DNA of 64,000 nt from Mycosarcoma maydis (Eukaryota > Basidiomycota > Ustilaginomycetes > Ustilaginales): NCBI RefSeq assembly GCF_000328475.2, contig NC_026492.1:1-64000 (forward strand), given 5' to 3'. Positions within the stretch are counted from its first letter, which is position 1, and every line of letters starts with the position of its first letter. The translations under genes and the position numbers were made by a program. The notes beneath the pieces are model-generated. The model saw only the letters and a program-made list of their open reading frames with translations, did not search any database and was not told where the DNA came from. Below are positions 18,295 to 29,364 of the stretch, in pieces.

Positions 18295-21200
18295 CTTTTA
18301 TTGTCTGATTGAGAGAAGGTGATCGCTGCTAGATTCGAAGAAGAGGGTGCACACTCAACTGAATGAAATGCGCACTGCTTACGGGAAGTGATGATTGCCT
18401 CTCTTTCTGCGAGTTTTATAACAGAGCGCAAAGATGCTATACTTGCCAGGCTATCGGGAACGACGTGATTCGCTTTGAGCTGGTCTGCTGTGCACGGGTT
18501 TCTCTCTGTGACACATTCCCGAATCTCTAGAAGGTCAAGCAGAATGAAGAGGCGAGAAAGCCAGAATATACTGACCTCTTGGTTGCGGATCTCGCCGAGC
18601 TCTGACATGACTGGCAGGAGCTGACGACTACTTCGTTCCCGTCCCACTATCGGAACCCACTGACACGATCTTGAAAGTCGGGATCCGAGCTTGTAGCGCA
18701 AATCCGCATGCCACACATCCAGTCTGCTCTGGGAGTCAGAAGTGCACTTGACTTGCTCAGGCTGAGCGGGCATACTCGGTCATTGCAATAGCATTTGCTA
18801 CACAACACAACATTCTGAAACACGGAACGGCGTTTCGTGCAGGAGCCCTGTGGGATATTTAGCGAGTTGATCCAGAAACAGGAAGCAACGACGGTGACAA
18901 GCTTGGAACAGCTTGGAAAAGACTGTCGGATAGCAGCGCCAGAAATGTAACCCACTCGTGACTAGGATAATTCACACGTGAGTGCCAAGCTTTCCGAGTT
19001 AACGGTGGACTCTTGTGGGAAAGCAGCAGACATATTCCGCCACGACGTTCTGGGTGGAGAGGCTAAGCCTCAGATCATTCACAGATCGTTGGTTAGAGGA
19101 TTTTCCGGCGGAACGCCCAACGCCCAGCTGCTCACTGAAGAATGCGAACCCGTGGCTTAAGAAACGTCACTACAACACCTTGTAGGTTCGCAGAGCTCTT
19201 GGCAGTTCGCTCAAGCGTGTTTGTGTGACGAGGAGCGGCTGCAGCTGCAGCGGGGACGACATGCAGGTACGTTTGTTGAAATCGAGTCTAGATGTCGTTT
19301 TCGTGATTCGTGATTGTTACTTGGGTCGACTTTCTCGCTGCTCTCTGTACTGTGCAGTACAGTGATTACATTAGACTGCCGTTGTGAGTGAATAAATAGT
19401 TAAGCTACTAAAAGCTAAAAGGTATATTCGTGATTGGCCAAATTTCGCGTCATCTTAAGCTCCTTGCAAACATTCACGATTTCAAGGATAATAAGGGTTT
19501 GTTTGTGGTTTCTCTATGCTCTGAGCTCAGTTCTTTTGCACTCAACTGCCGATGTCTTTACTTGTGGTCTTGAGATATACTTGAGCCAGGTGGCGCGCTC
19601 AAGATATCCGCGCTCCGAGTCGTGCTTGATCTTACCAGCTTGTATTCGTCTATTTTTCCACTGCGAGACGGGAGTGTTTGAGAGCCGGGACCCTGCATGC
19701 CATGCAATGCAATGTACCAAGGAGGCGCAATCACGACGGTTTGTTAGCAGAAAGCCGCGCCATACGTGAGGTCTCTGGGCTCCAATAAGGTCAGCCTGGT
19801 CGTCGTGAGTGAGTCTCAAAAGCTTTCTCGATTTGCTTTTCCAGACTGACACGTACATGACCATCCCTTGCGTGGTGGCGTCTTTTCCATCGTCTGAATG
19901 TTGACCATGGTATTCACTGCATCTAGTCGGCTCAGCACTGCACGAATTGGTGGATCGGAGGTAATATATGAGAACCCTCGTCACTATGTGAGTGAATAAA
20001 GCTCGTTCCCGTGAATCATTTGCTGGCAACTCCAGATTTCAATTGTAGGGGGAGTGAGAGCCTGACTTTGACGCGAAGAATTCCTAGGCTACTCAGCTGC
20101 CCTTTCCGTCAAATCGGTCAGGCCGCTGGAGGATGGCAGCGCTGAGAAACATTGACGAATTTTCCCGCACATGATCCCGTCCCTCGCAAGCCTTTCTCGC
20201 CTTAGAGATTATTCGTCTTACCTGTCAGGCGGTTCGATGAGAGAGTAAGCGAACGCAATCGCGAGGATTCTACCGTACACACCGAATCTACGTGCTACAC
20301 GCTACACTGCTCACATGGACTCGTGTGCACATCCATTTCGTCCCTTAGCTTTTTCATCATATGGTTCACAACAGAGAGACGTTTCTTCGATCCAGGCTTT
20401 GTAACAAAAGCCGGTGGTAACAAAGTTGAATGATGGTCAGAAAGACGAACGGAATATTGGTCATGCTATGCTTATTGTGCTGTTCAAGCAGGGAGCCTCT
20501 CTGATTCTTCCTCCCCTTTGAAAGACAGTTCTATTGTTCAGCTGAGTCGCAAGTTCATGGGCCGCGGAACACCGCAAGCGAGCCACAATTTTCGCGGTGC
20601 CAAAGAGAAGGCCAGAGACGTATCTGACAAAAGAAACAAGCTCGATCTATGATCGATGAATTTATCCGCGCGGACTTGCGTTGAACGAAGAAAGAATGAT
20701 CCAAGCTCCTCATCCGGGCACCACAATCAAGTTGGTGCCTGGTCCCTGGAGCATGGCAGACTTTTGAAGACAGGCGAAAAGAAGGCGTAAGGCGTTACAT
20801 TTGAGAACCGAATTACTCTGAGCGCTGCATGGCTACTCCAAAGTCACATTTAAAACGGCTATGTACCACGGTCCAAACAGCTTGTTACAGTAGAAAGAGC
20901 ATGATAGGACCAGGAATCGACACGGAAATAAGAAGAATTGTGGGTAGGGTAAGAAAATGATCGCCAATACTCAGAAGAGGTGCTTCGGGTTTGTCTTAGG
21001 AGCCAGACAGCCAACTCTCTCACGCGGGACGACGCTAGAACTCGTGAACACCACGAGGAAGTGATCTTCTTCTTGGATGTTACCACTCAGGAATAGGCGG
21101 AAAGGAACAGTCTGATATGCTTAAGGGGCCAGGTAGTCATGGAGGATGAGTTTGCAAGCCGCCGTCCCAGACAACTTGTTCCGCCTACAAATTTGCTAGA

Positions 21201-22318
21201 CATATTTTCAAAAGTGTCAAAACTGCGTCGAACTATCGTCAAGCAAGATCGGTCCTTCTGGGTGATCAACGGGTGATCAGCAGGCATTAAAGCGAGACAG
21301 TGGAGCCGAGAATTTATGCGAATATCTATTACAAATATATTGTATTCAATTTGTGCAGATTGGCGTAAAAGATTCACGATGATTGAGAAGCCGTGATTCA
21401 CTGATTACAACTCACGACTGTACAGTATATCCTTGAATCAGAACAGCCGTCACACACGACTTTGAGAAGAGAAAAACGTGAATATGCGAAACCACAAAGC
21501 AGAAATGTTTCAGATTCCACGTGTGGGGGTGGGGCATGGCATTCACGATTCATTTGTCGGAACTCTCCATGTTTCGTGCGCGACAGATGACAACAGAAGA
21601 ACTTTCGTGCTTCCTGCATCAGTCTCTGCACGCCAAACCCTGCCTGCAATTCACATCTGCGCCCAACCATAAATGCCTTTTGGGAAGCCAAGCCGTTAGA
21701 AAGCGTCCCGGCTTTGACGCAGCTTACCCTGCCTGTTTGCTCGCCGACAAAAATCGCGAAGTGTGCTGATTTCGTTCTTAGAGAATCAATCACGAATCAC
21801 GAATCACGCCTGCTATTCAGATTCTACTTGTGGGTCGTTGTTCTCGCTAAAACAAAGCTCACCGCATTCGTGATTCGACAATGAACATGACCCTTGGGCA
21901 GTCGGCAAGACGACACACTCTCACTTGTTTCTCGTACACGGCCTCGCATTGAATCGACTACAATAGCTGGAGCTGACCCTTCCCGTCCTATTGATGGTTC
22001 AGCAAGGGTCAATTTGCTAGCTGCTTGCTCCAAGATTCGACGCGGAGTACCAATCTAGAATGTTACAGTCCCGTGCGCTTACGATGTTCCAAGGCGCACA
22101 AATTGCTGTGACTGGAAGAGCGAACCGTCCAGCGTCGAGACGTTCTTTCCTGGGCCCTAAATCTGTGAGGCCGGCACAGCAGCACGGAGAGTCCAAGTCA
22201 GCCAGAGTTTCCTAGGACGTTCGCAGTTCCCGGGCTCTACTTTGCCCGAAGTCTTCGAGCTTTTCGGTTCGGTTCGGTAATCGACCGAGTTGGCAAGCTT
22301 TCGGCTTTGAATGCACGA
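18295..22318. other. 4-kb gene-poor region
   Basis: No coding region I can support. Open frames up to 171 codons exist (for example minus strand 19514-20029 and 18177-18773) but the first has no ATG and neither shows family motifs or convincing splice structure. Scattered TCGTGAT and CACGAAT units occur near 19300, 19425 and 21785-21810. It is the 3' flank of the Uds1-type gene and the 5' flank of the zinc-cluster gene. Confidence 0.5.
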
Positions 22319-25300
22319 TCAATCCTTTGGTGGAGGAAGCGGCTTCGACGTCATGAGGGGCGACACATAGGGAGATAGGCTCTGTGCGCGTTGTATTTGG
22401 ACCTGTGTCGTCTGCAGCTTGGATTGCGCATCGTTGAGCTCGTTCAGAATATCGACCTTTTGATGCGTATCAATGTCGCGCTCGGCGTCCATGCGGTCAA
22501 GCAGCTTCGAGTAGGCCTGATTTGCTTGGCGCAACTCGAGCTCGAGCTCCGTCACGCGCTCGGCACGCTGTCGGATCGAAGCTGTCTGCGCAAGTTGTCG
22601 CTCGAGTTCGCGTACACGAGAGACAAGCTGAGGAACGTCCATTCCGAGCGTGATGGTTCGCTTGAGCATACCATTTGAAATTGAACTAAGCGCAGACTGC
22701 GGATCTACACCCAGGCGCGCCGCTGATGCAGAAGATTGAGATGTGTCTGCAAGACTGACAGCAGAGCTTGGCAACCCCAGATAGGTAGAGCTGGGACTGC
22801 TGCCCGATCGTAACGACATGGTGTCCGACGTTGCAACCTTGTTCGAGATGTCTGAGAGGGTGGCGTTGCCACCGCCGCTGTCTGTGCCCAAATTGCGTGA
22901 CTCTAACGCGAGTCTCTGATGCGTGCGGCCGTCCATGCTGGGTGGCGCAAACGGCGGGATGTATCGGATCGACGGAGAAGAATTGGCGCTGACGTTGGAC
23001 TTCGTGGGTGAAGGCATTGCGTCCAGAGCAGACGGTGATCGCGGCGGAGCAAGCGAGGCACCGCTTGAGACATGTGCATTCAACGAGGTTGGGCTAGCCT
23101 TTTCGCCCATGAGCGTCCGCAACGACTTGTTCGAGCTTCTTTGGCCAAGATTTTTCGAACATCCGAGTAAGCTAGCATCACTCGCTCTGGCCGGTGATGT
23201 GGACAAACCCAGCATCGAGCCGTTCCCGAGGGTGAGGCCGGATGGCGACGACGGTGCACGCTCGACATTGTGAGCTTCCTCGAGCTGCTGGCGCAGCAGC
23301 GCCATCTCTGCCTTGAGGCGCCTTTCACGGTCAGTCTGCTCTTTGACTTTGCAAGTCAAGGAGGTGATTCTCGTCACCAAAGCCTGCTGTGAAGACAGCG
23401 CTTGGGTGTGTGCGCGCATAGCGGCTGCTTGCTCTTGTTTGCTCTCGGAAGAACCGAAATTCTCCTTGTCTGCTTCGGCCTCCAAAGCCAAATCAATGAC
23501 AGTCCGACTGATGGCTAATGTACTTCGCAAACGCTCCGCTATCGCATCGAGTTCAGCTTGCAAGTCAGCACCACTACCAAGCAGTGAACGCGCTGATGTC
23601 GGCGACCTCGAACTTGTCGGGCTGTTTAGCACAGAGCCGTTAGCCTGGAAAGCATCCCGCAGAGCATGCAAGTCCGCCGAGCCTTTGGCAGCAGTCGACA
23701 GATCCGGCAACATTGCACGAAGTTTCTCGGCGGACCGGATGCATGCATGCAACACGGTGGGAGAGTCATCATTGCGAAGGTCGGAAGGTAGTTTACGACC
23801 ACCGCCAAACCTGTCGATGAGATTCCCGACGCCTTTGTTCTGCAGAGGCAAAGATGCATCAAGCGGCGAAGTGACCTTGCTTGCCCGGAGCGGCAAAGCG
23901 TCGATAGAGTTGGCGGGAGACACAGAGCTCTGTGTACTTCGAAATTGCTTCTCTAGCACACGCTTTTGTGCTTCCAGATGATTGATCTTCTCTTCCAGCT
24001 GCTTGACGCGCTCCTTGCACTGACGTTCAAGCTCCTCGTTCTTCTTGGAAAGCTCGTGCAGAGTACCTTCAAGTTGCTGAACCCGCTCCTGCCCCTCCAG
24101 CTTGACACCCTTATTTTGCTCGGTTAGCGAGAGTACCTGTGCTTGGAGCTTCTGCAATTGCTCTTCGGCTTGAGATTGAGCGTCGCTCTGTTTGTTTCCG
24201 TCTGCTTTGAGAAGGTCTTGGAGACGTTCAGCTTCCGTCTTCCATCGCTGAGCCTCCTGCAGACTAGCTTGAAGCTGGTCGTGCTGCGGGGTGGAGGTAG
24301 GCGAGTCAGAAGCTGCAAAGCTGTCGCGCGGTGAGCCTGAAAGCTGCGCATTGGCACGGGCAAGCTCGAGCTCGAGATCGCCGATGTGTGTCTCAAGACT
24401 GGAAAGCAAAGCTGCAATATCCTGACCGGCTGTTTTTTCCTTCTTGGAGACACCTGCAGCACCAGCTTTGATTCGCTCGAGCAGATCGTCCATCTCTTCG
24501 CGACCTTCGAGCTTACCCAGCATCCTTGCGCATCGTTTGTCTTGGTCTTGCAGACGCTTCTCTGCAGTCTCGAGACGGCGTTCGAAGGCGTGGAAGAGCT
24601 CATCGCGTTCAGCCATGATGCGTCGCTCTGCACCTACTGCAAGCTCGAGCTCCCGCAGCTTGCCTTCGGCCTGCTCTGCTCGAGCTTGTGTCTCGACGAT
24701 GCGTTGCTGTGATGCAGTGATTTGCTTTTCAGCATCGGCGTGCTCCTGTGTCTTGCCGCTGAGGTCTCTGCGTGCTTGCGCGAGCTGCCCCTGGTGAACT
24801 GCGATCGCCGCAGCATGTTCTGCAATCAGTGAAGCCTTGTCAGCAGTGAATGCGTCTCGCGCCTGGTTGAGCTGATTCTCAAGCTCCACAATCGTCTGGG
24901 CACGCTTGGCGGCCAGAGCGTTGGTCTTGTCCTGTTCGGCGATGACCGTGTCAAACTTGGCCTGAAGTGATGACAAGTCCTGAGTACCTTGCGCCAAATG
25001 TTGTGTCGATTCGTCTCGTACTCGATCCAACTGGCGTTTGTGCTCTTCCGAAGCTTTTTCTGCTGCCTGTGCGCGGGCTTGAAGTGCCTTGATCTCGTTC
25101 TGCGAAGCGTCAAGCCGGGACTGCAAGTCGACAAGGGCGCGTTGACTAGCCACCATCTCTGCTTTGGCGTTGACCAAGGCATCCTCCTTTTCGTGGTCGC
25201 GACTGCGGCTCTGCTCAAACTGCCTGTGCATCCTCTCCTCGACGTCGGCAGTAGCCGCATGGATAGCACGAATTTGTGTCTGGCGTGCGACTTCTTCCTG

Positions 25301-27778
25301 GAGAGACAACTGCTGTTTGAGAGTGCGTAGCTCTGTTATCGCGTGGCTGCGCTCGCGTGACTGTTCTTCGAGCTGCTGCGTCAGTCGATCCGAGGTCTCG
25401 TCTTTACGCCGTGCTGCGTCTCTAACGGACTCAAGGTCAGTCTCAAGCTTGTGGACCATGTCACGCTTTTTTTCGAGCTCCTCAGCTAGCCGTCGAACTT
25501 TTTCAGAAGCGGCGGCGCCGAGGAAGCTGGAGCCGCTGATGGCGCTAACGTCTGACTCGAGGCGGTTGTGGCGAAGTGGGTTGTCGGGACCTTTGGGAAG
25601 GTAAGGATCATCTGCAGACGGCTGGTGGCGATATCCTGTGTCTCGATAGCGTGTGAGGCCGACGGCAGAAGCAGATGCCGATGGTGCGAGTGATTCGAAG
25701 GATGCCGAGGTGGTAAGAGAAGGTAGCCTTTCTTCCATGAGCTGGCGGTCGGACTCGAGACGCTGAACACGTTCGGAGAGCGTGGCGGCCTGGTGCTCGA
25801 GAAGTTTGCGACGAAGCGTGTTGGCGCGATCTGTCCACTTGAAGAGCTCGTTGGCAACCTTGTCGACCTTTGCGGTGGCTACATTGACATCTTCGTCAGC
25901 CTTGGCCTCACTGGCCGAGATGCTGAGGGCACGACTTTGCGCAGCAAAAGAAGTGGTCGAAGAGGAAGAGTTGGAAGCAAAATTGCCACCGGATGTCGAA
26001 GCATTTGCAAAACCTGTCAAGGTGGGTGAAACAGCGAGATTGATCGAAGAGGCGGGCGAGTGGGCCGATGCGGCGGTTGTTCGGTGGGCTTTGCGGAGGG
26101 CGACTGCAGCATCACGAATTTTGATCTCAACTTTGAGCTTTGTGCGAAGAGAGTCAACTTTGCGCTCGACGTGTTTGAGGTCGCGCTTTGCTTCGGCGAC
26201 ATGCTCCAAGCTGAGCGTACCGTACTCTTGACAGTCGACGCGGGCTTGGTCGAGCAAAATCCGATGAAGCATATCTTCGCGATTGGTGGCATTGAGGCTA
26301 GTGAAGCCGAGCGCCGAAGTGGCGCCTGTTGAGCTGATGTTGGAGCCAGCATAAGAGGATGGAGGCACGTATGACCAGCTTGAGGCATGGAGAAGACCTG
26401 TGTCGCTTGTCTTGGACGAGAGAGGATGTGGCGACTGGATGGAAGCGTTGGACGAGTGGAAAGCGCTGCCGGGAGAGCGAGGAAAATTGGCGGACAAAGA
26501 TGCGGATTGGCTTGGTCTGCCAGATGTACTTGTGAGGCCTACAGAGGATGAACCAGAGCGGGGAAAGGAGAAAGAGGACATTGCTCCCAAGTCGCGATCT
26601 GTGGAGACAGAGTTGTAAGCAGAGTGACTCTCTCCCCAGACGGGTTCGATGTTGTGCGGAAGGGCGGTGGATATGCTCAACAGTGATTGTTGATTGGCAT
26701 CTGGCGTAGAGGTGGCGTGACTAGCGCGACTGCCCATGTAGGGCGACTCGCGTGCCTCTGGGACGACTTCAAGCGAAGAGCCAGCAAGGTAGCGGGAAGT
26801 GGGTATGGAGGCGTCTGTGAGCTGTGGAGGGACTTGCGTCTGGATGCCCAGACCAACCTTGGCGGGGTGAGGAGGTTTGTTGATGCTGAGCGGTGAAGGG
26901 CCGAGAGAGCGTTGAGAGTGAAACACGTGGGGGAACAAGTCGGTTGAAGGGTTGAGCGAGGACACAGCGCTCTGATAGGAGGAGGAGCACGATATGGATG
27001 TTGCGAGCTCGCTGTAGGCATGATCAGAGCCTCTGTGTGAGCCTGGGCGCGTGACGGTGGATTCTGGATAAAGAGGCGCAGGTCGAGAGGATGTGGAAGC
27101 CGACTTGGATTGACTGGAGTCGATAGTGGATAGCGAGTCTGAGAAGAAAGACTTTGGCTCATCGACAAGATCGAGGGTGATGCCACTGCGCAAGGTGTGA
27201 TCGGATTGGTGGTCAAATGTGACCAAGCCAGGGTGCGATGGGAGATCAGCTGGGGTACGGACAGTAGTGTCGAAAGAGTCGGTGACAGTGCTGTGAGATT
27301 GATCTGCAAGTGAGATAGGGGAGGAGTGGTTTTCTGCGGCATCGGTGCTGTGATTGCTCATGTGATCGTTGGAAGACGAAGGTGTGATGGAATCGGGATC
27401 TTTTTTTGGCTTTGCAAAGCGGATGGCCTTGGCGGATGCGTCGTCGTTACGCTGAAGCTTACGAATGGTGGCGGTACTGGCCTTTGCGATGGTGGCAGCG
27501 GTGGACATCTCGGAAGATGCAGAGGCGGTGCTCATGACGCTCTCTGTACGTTCAAGACGAGCAGCTTGACGATTAGCGGAGGATGACGAGTCCGAGAGCG
27601 TGCGATGCGAGATTTCTGGACGGCGTAGCGAAGAAGAGGTGGAGTCGATGCTGTTGGAAGGCGTCGAACCGAGACGCGCACCTTGCTCGAGACGGGACGA
27701 GACGAGCTGAGTCGGAGCGTCTGCCCATCGGTCGGAAGCCAAAGGTAGGCGCGCCATGCTTCTGGCCACATCCAACAT
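22319..27778 (-). CDS. large coiled-coil protein with Uds1 (up-regulated during septation) domain
   Basis: A single exon encodes 1819 residues from the ATG at 27778; the frame is open further upstream through His/Gln triplet repeats but offers only a TTG. The first 480 residues are serine-rich and probably disordered. At about 500-565 the sequence LLDQARVDCQEYGTLSLEHVAEAKRDL...LRTKLKVEIKIRDAAVALRKAH matches the Uds1 domain found in fungal septation-related proteins. Long coiled coils fill about 630-1290, with heptads rich in Gln, Glu, Arg and Leu. A low-complexity stretch and a final coil (about 1740-1810) complete it. A scaffold at septa or the cell cortex is likely from the family; there is no catalytic motif. 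Confidence 0.85.
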   Translation of the reverse strand: MLDVARSMARLPLASDRWADAPTQLVSSRLEQGARLGSTPSNSIDSTSSSLRRPEISHRTLSDSSSSANRQAARLERTESVMSTASASSEMSTAATIAKASTATIRKLQRNDDASAKAIRFAKPKKDPDSITPSSSNDHMSNHSTDAAENHSSPISLADQSHSTVTDSFDTTVRTPADLPSHPGLVTFDHQSDHTLRSGITLDLVDEPKSFFSDSLSTIDSSQSKSASTSSRPAPLYPESTVTRPGSHRGSDHAYSELATSISCSSSYQSAVSSLNPSTDLFPHVFHSQRSLGPSPLSINKPPHPAKVGLGIQTQVPPQLTDASIPTSRYLAGSSLEVVPEARESPYMGSRASHATSTPDANQQSLLSISTALPHNIEPVWGESHSAYNSVSTDRDLGAMSSFSFPRSGSSSVGLTSTSGRPSQSASLSANFPRSPGSAFHSSNASIQSPHPLSSKTSDTGLLHASSWSYVPPSSYAGSNISSTGATSALGFTSLNATNREDMLHRILLDQARVDCQEYGTLSLEHVAEAKRDLKHVERKVDSLRTKLKVEIKIRDAAVALRKAHRTTAASAHSPASSINLAVSPTLTGFANASTSGGNFASNSSSSTTSFAAQSRALSISASEAKADEDVNVATAKVDKVANELFKWTDRANTLRRKLLEHQAATLSERVQRLESDRQLMEERLPSLTTSASFESLAPSASASAVGLTRYRDTGYRHQPSADDPYLPKGPDNPLRHNRLESDVSAISGSSFLGAAASEKVRRLAEELEKKRDMVHKLETDLESVRDAARRKDETSDRLTQQLEEQSRERSHAITELRTLKQQLSLQEEVARQTQIRAIHAATADVEERMHRQFEQSRSRDHEKEDALVNAKAEMVASQRALVDLQSRLDASQNEIKALQARAQAAEKASEEHKRQLDRVRDESTQHLAQGTQDLSSLQAKFDTVIAEQDKTNALAAKRAQTIVELENQLNQARDAFTADKASLIAEHAAAIAVHQGQLAQARRDLSGKTQEHADAEKQITASQQRIVETQARAEQAEGKLRELELAVGAERRIMAERDELFHAFERRLETAEKRLQDQDKRCARMLGKLEGREEMDDLLERIKAGAAGVSKKEKTAGQDIAALLSSLETHIGDLELELARANAQLSGSPRDSFAASDSPTSTPQHDQLQASLQEAQRWKTEAERLQDLLKADGNKQSDAQSQAEEQLQKLQAQVLSLTEQNKGVKLEGQERVQQLEGTLHELSKKNEELERQCKERVKQLEEKINHLEAQKRVLEKQFRSTQSSVSPANSIDALPLRASKVTSPLDASLPLQNKGVGNLIDRFGGGRKLPSDLRNDDSPTVLHACIRSAEKLRAMLPDLSTAAKGSADLHALRDAFQANGSVLNSPTSSRSPTSARSLLGSGADLQAELDAIAERLRSTLAISRTVIDLALEAEADKENFGSSESKQEQAAAMRAHTQALSSQQALVTRITSLTCKVKEQTDRERRLKAEMALLRQQLEEAHNVERAPSSPSGLTLGNGSMLGLSTSPARASDASLLGCSKNLGQRSSNKSLRTLMGEKASPTSLNAHVSSGASLAPPRSPSALDAMPSPTKSNVSANSSPSIRYIPPFAPPSMDGRTHQRLALESRNLGTDSGGGNATLSDISNKVATSDTMSLRSGSSPSSTYLGLPSSAVSLADTSQSSASAARLGVDPQSALSSISNGMLKRTITLGMDVPQLVSRVRELERQLAQTASIRQRAERVTELELELRQANQAYSKLLDRMDAERDIDTHQKVDILNELNDAQSKLQTTQVQIQRAQSLSPYVSPLMTSKPLPPPKD

Positions 27779-29364
27779 GAACGACTGCGGTGCGTTGAGA
27801 TGGGGCAGCGACAAGCTGATGAGTGCGATGACCTCCTGATGATGATGCTGCTGTTGTTGATGATGAAGATGATGGTGGTGGAGATAAGATGTTATGCGAT
27901 GTTCATGATCAAGTCACCAAGTGGGACAGATGCTGTCACAGTCACGAGTCACGAATCGTGAATCGTGAATCGTGAATCGTGAATCGTGAATCGTGAACCG
28001 TGAACCGTGAACCGTCGATCGTGAATAGCTTTGGCCGCTGTGAGATTTTGTGCTACCCGTTGACTGCAACTGTGTCCTCGCCAGTGGAGTAGGCACCTAT
28101 GAAGTTGGCGTGGCTGAATGATAACCTCGAGGAAATTTGATACCTCGGGACACTCTGTCGCAAACGGAATGTGATTCGTGCGTCGCTTGCCAAAGGTACA
28201 GCCGATGCACAGCATGCAGTCGTGAGTTACAGATTACAGTTGTCAGTGTGTGATCCCACAGAGGTTCGAGAAGCGTTGAAGCTTGACGTTAGTTTGCCAT
28301 GTCGACGCTGCCAAGCACACACACAACTGCGCGCGTTCCATCACGAATGCTAACCACTCGTGACTCACGACTCACGACTCACTTGCGACTTTCAAGTCAG
28401 CAGCCTAGACCAACAATCACGAATATGAATATGAATAAATTTAAAAACATAAACGAAAACAAACAAGTCCGAGTTGCAGAAATTCACAACGAAGCAGCCG
28501 CTCGCCCAAATCGTGAATTCACAAACGTGAATTTATCAAGTCTTGACTTACGTTAACTTAGTCAAGAGGGGACGCGACTTGGACGCGACGTATTTTAAAC
28601 ATCGTTTCGTGACTTGCGTGTTGGTGTTGCTGGTTCACTGGCGTTTTCCTGCGTTTTCGTACTGGGTACCCAAGCTCTTGGACAAGATCGACAGCGACAC
28701 GCACAACACGCACGCACCTTAGCAATTAAGTTACTGTAAGCCTCGGACTTGCGTGTCGATGGGATGCTGGCTGCTGCACCTAGGGTTCTCCTTCTACAGC
28801 TCCCTCCCATGCTTGACTCACAATTGTGCCTCCATTTAGTAGAGTGGTGCGTGACTTCATGTCGGATAGAATGGCGATCCGCAGCTTTCTGACACCAGCG
28901 GCAACGATTCGACGATTCGACGATTCGCCTGCACCACGGAACCCGACTCAATAGAGCAAAACATTGGACAAGATTGTCGAACTGATATCGCAACTCCATC
29001 CGCACCAAATCACGAATTATCCTGAATCGTGAATGTGACAGCCTAGGATCCCTATCCCCGCACACGGCATTAGTTCACGATTAGACCAACCAAACACGCA
29101 AGATCTGAACATTTTCCACACCCACGAACCAGAGAGAAATTTCCCGACAAAAAACGGAGGGCGCAAAAATACGCGCTAACCTTACCACGAGAGTCCGATG
29201 GCCTTCGCATCATCATCTCGTCTGGCAAATCACCGTACAAACTCTGAAAGGGACATGTGACTGCTCACACTTCGTTCTGTGATCGCACACATCGGTTTCG
29301 AACTGGTTTCGAGATATAATCACAGCGCTAACAGACAAAGGTAAAGCCTATCCAAGCTTCGACT
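27779..29364. other. intergenic region rich in heptad repeats
   Basis: About 1.6 kb between the 5' end of the Uds1 gene and the 3' end of the ERV46 gene. It holds GAT/CAT triplets at 27840-27880, the large heptad array at 27938-28024, CTCACGA units at 28350-28385, paired GTGAATT units at 28510-28540, and a three-fold ACGATTCG octamer at about 28905-28928. No gene is supported. Confidence 0.6.
27938..28024. repeat. heptad array (GAATCGT)n with degenerate edges
   Basis: About ten consecutive 7-bp units, mainly GAATCGT drifting into GAACCGT toward the right, start beside a GAGTCACGA stretch. Where GAATCAC switches to GAATCGT the two strands become nearly self-complementary. Confidence 0.85.

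Noticed and set aside
18177..18773. 198-codon minus-strand open frame overlapping exon 1 of the zinc-cluster gene
   Set aside because: It uses a different frame from the zinc cluster and has no known motif; it could contribute 5' exons but I cannot support a splice path.
19514..20029. 171-codon minus-strand open frame
   Set aside because: There is no ATG at its start and no family resemblance or splice structure.
23313..23981. 222-codon plus-strand frame inside the Uds1 gene
   Set aside because: It is antisense to a well-supported coiled-coil coding region.
27938..28024. CRISPR-like or telomeric array
   Set aside because: There are no unique spacers and the unit is not a telomere repeat; it is a simple 7-bp tandem array in a eukaryotic genome.
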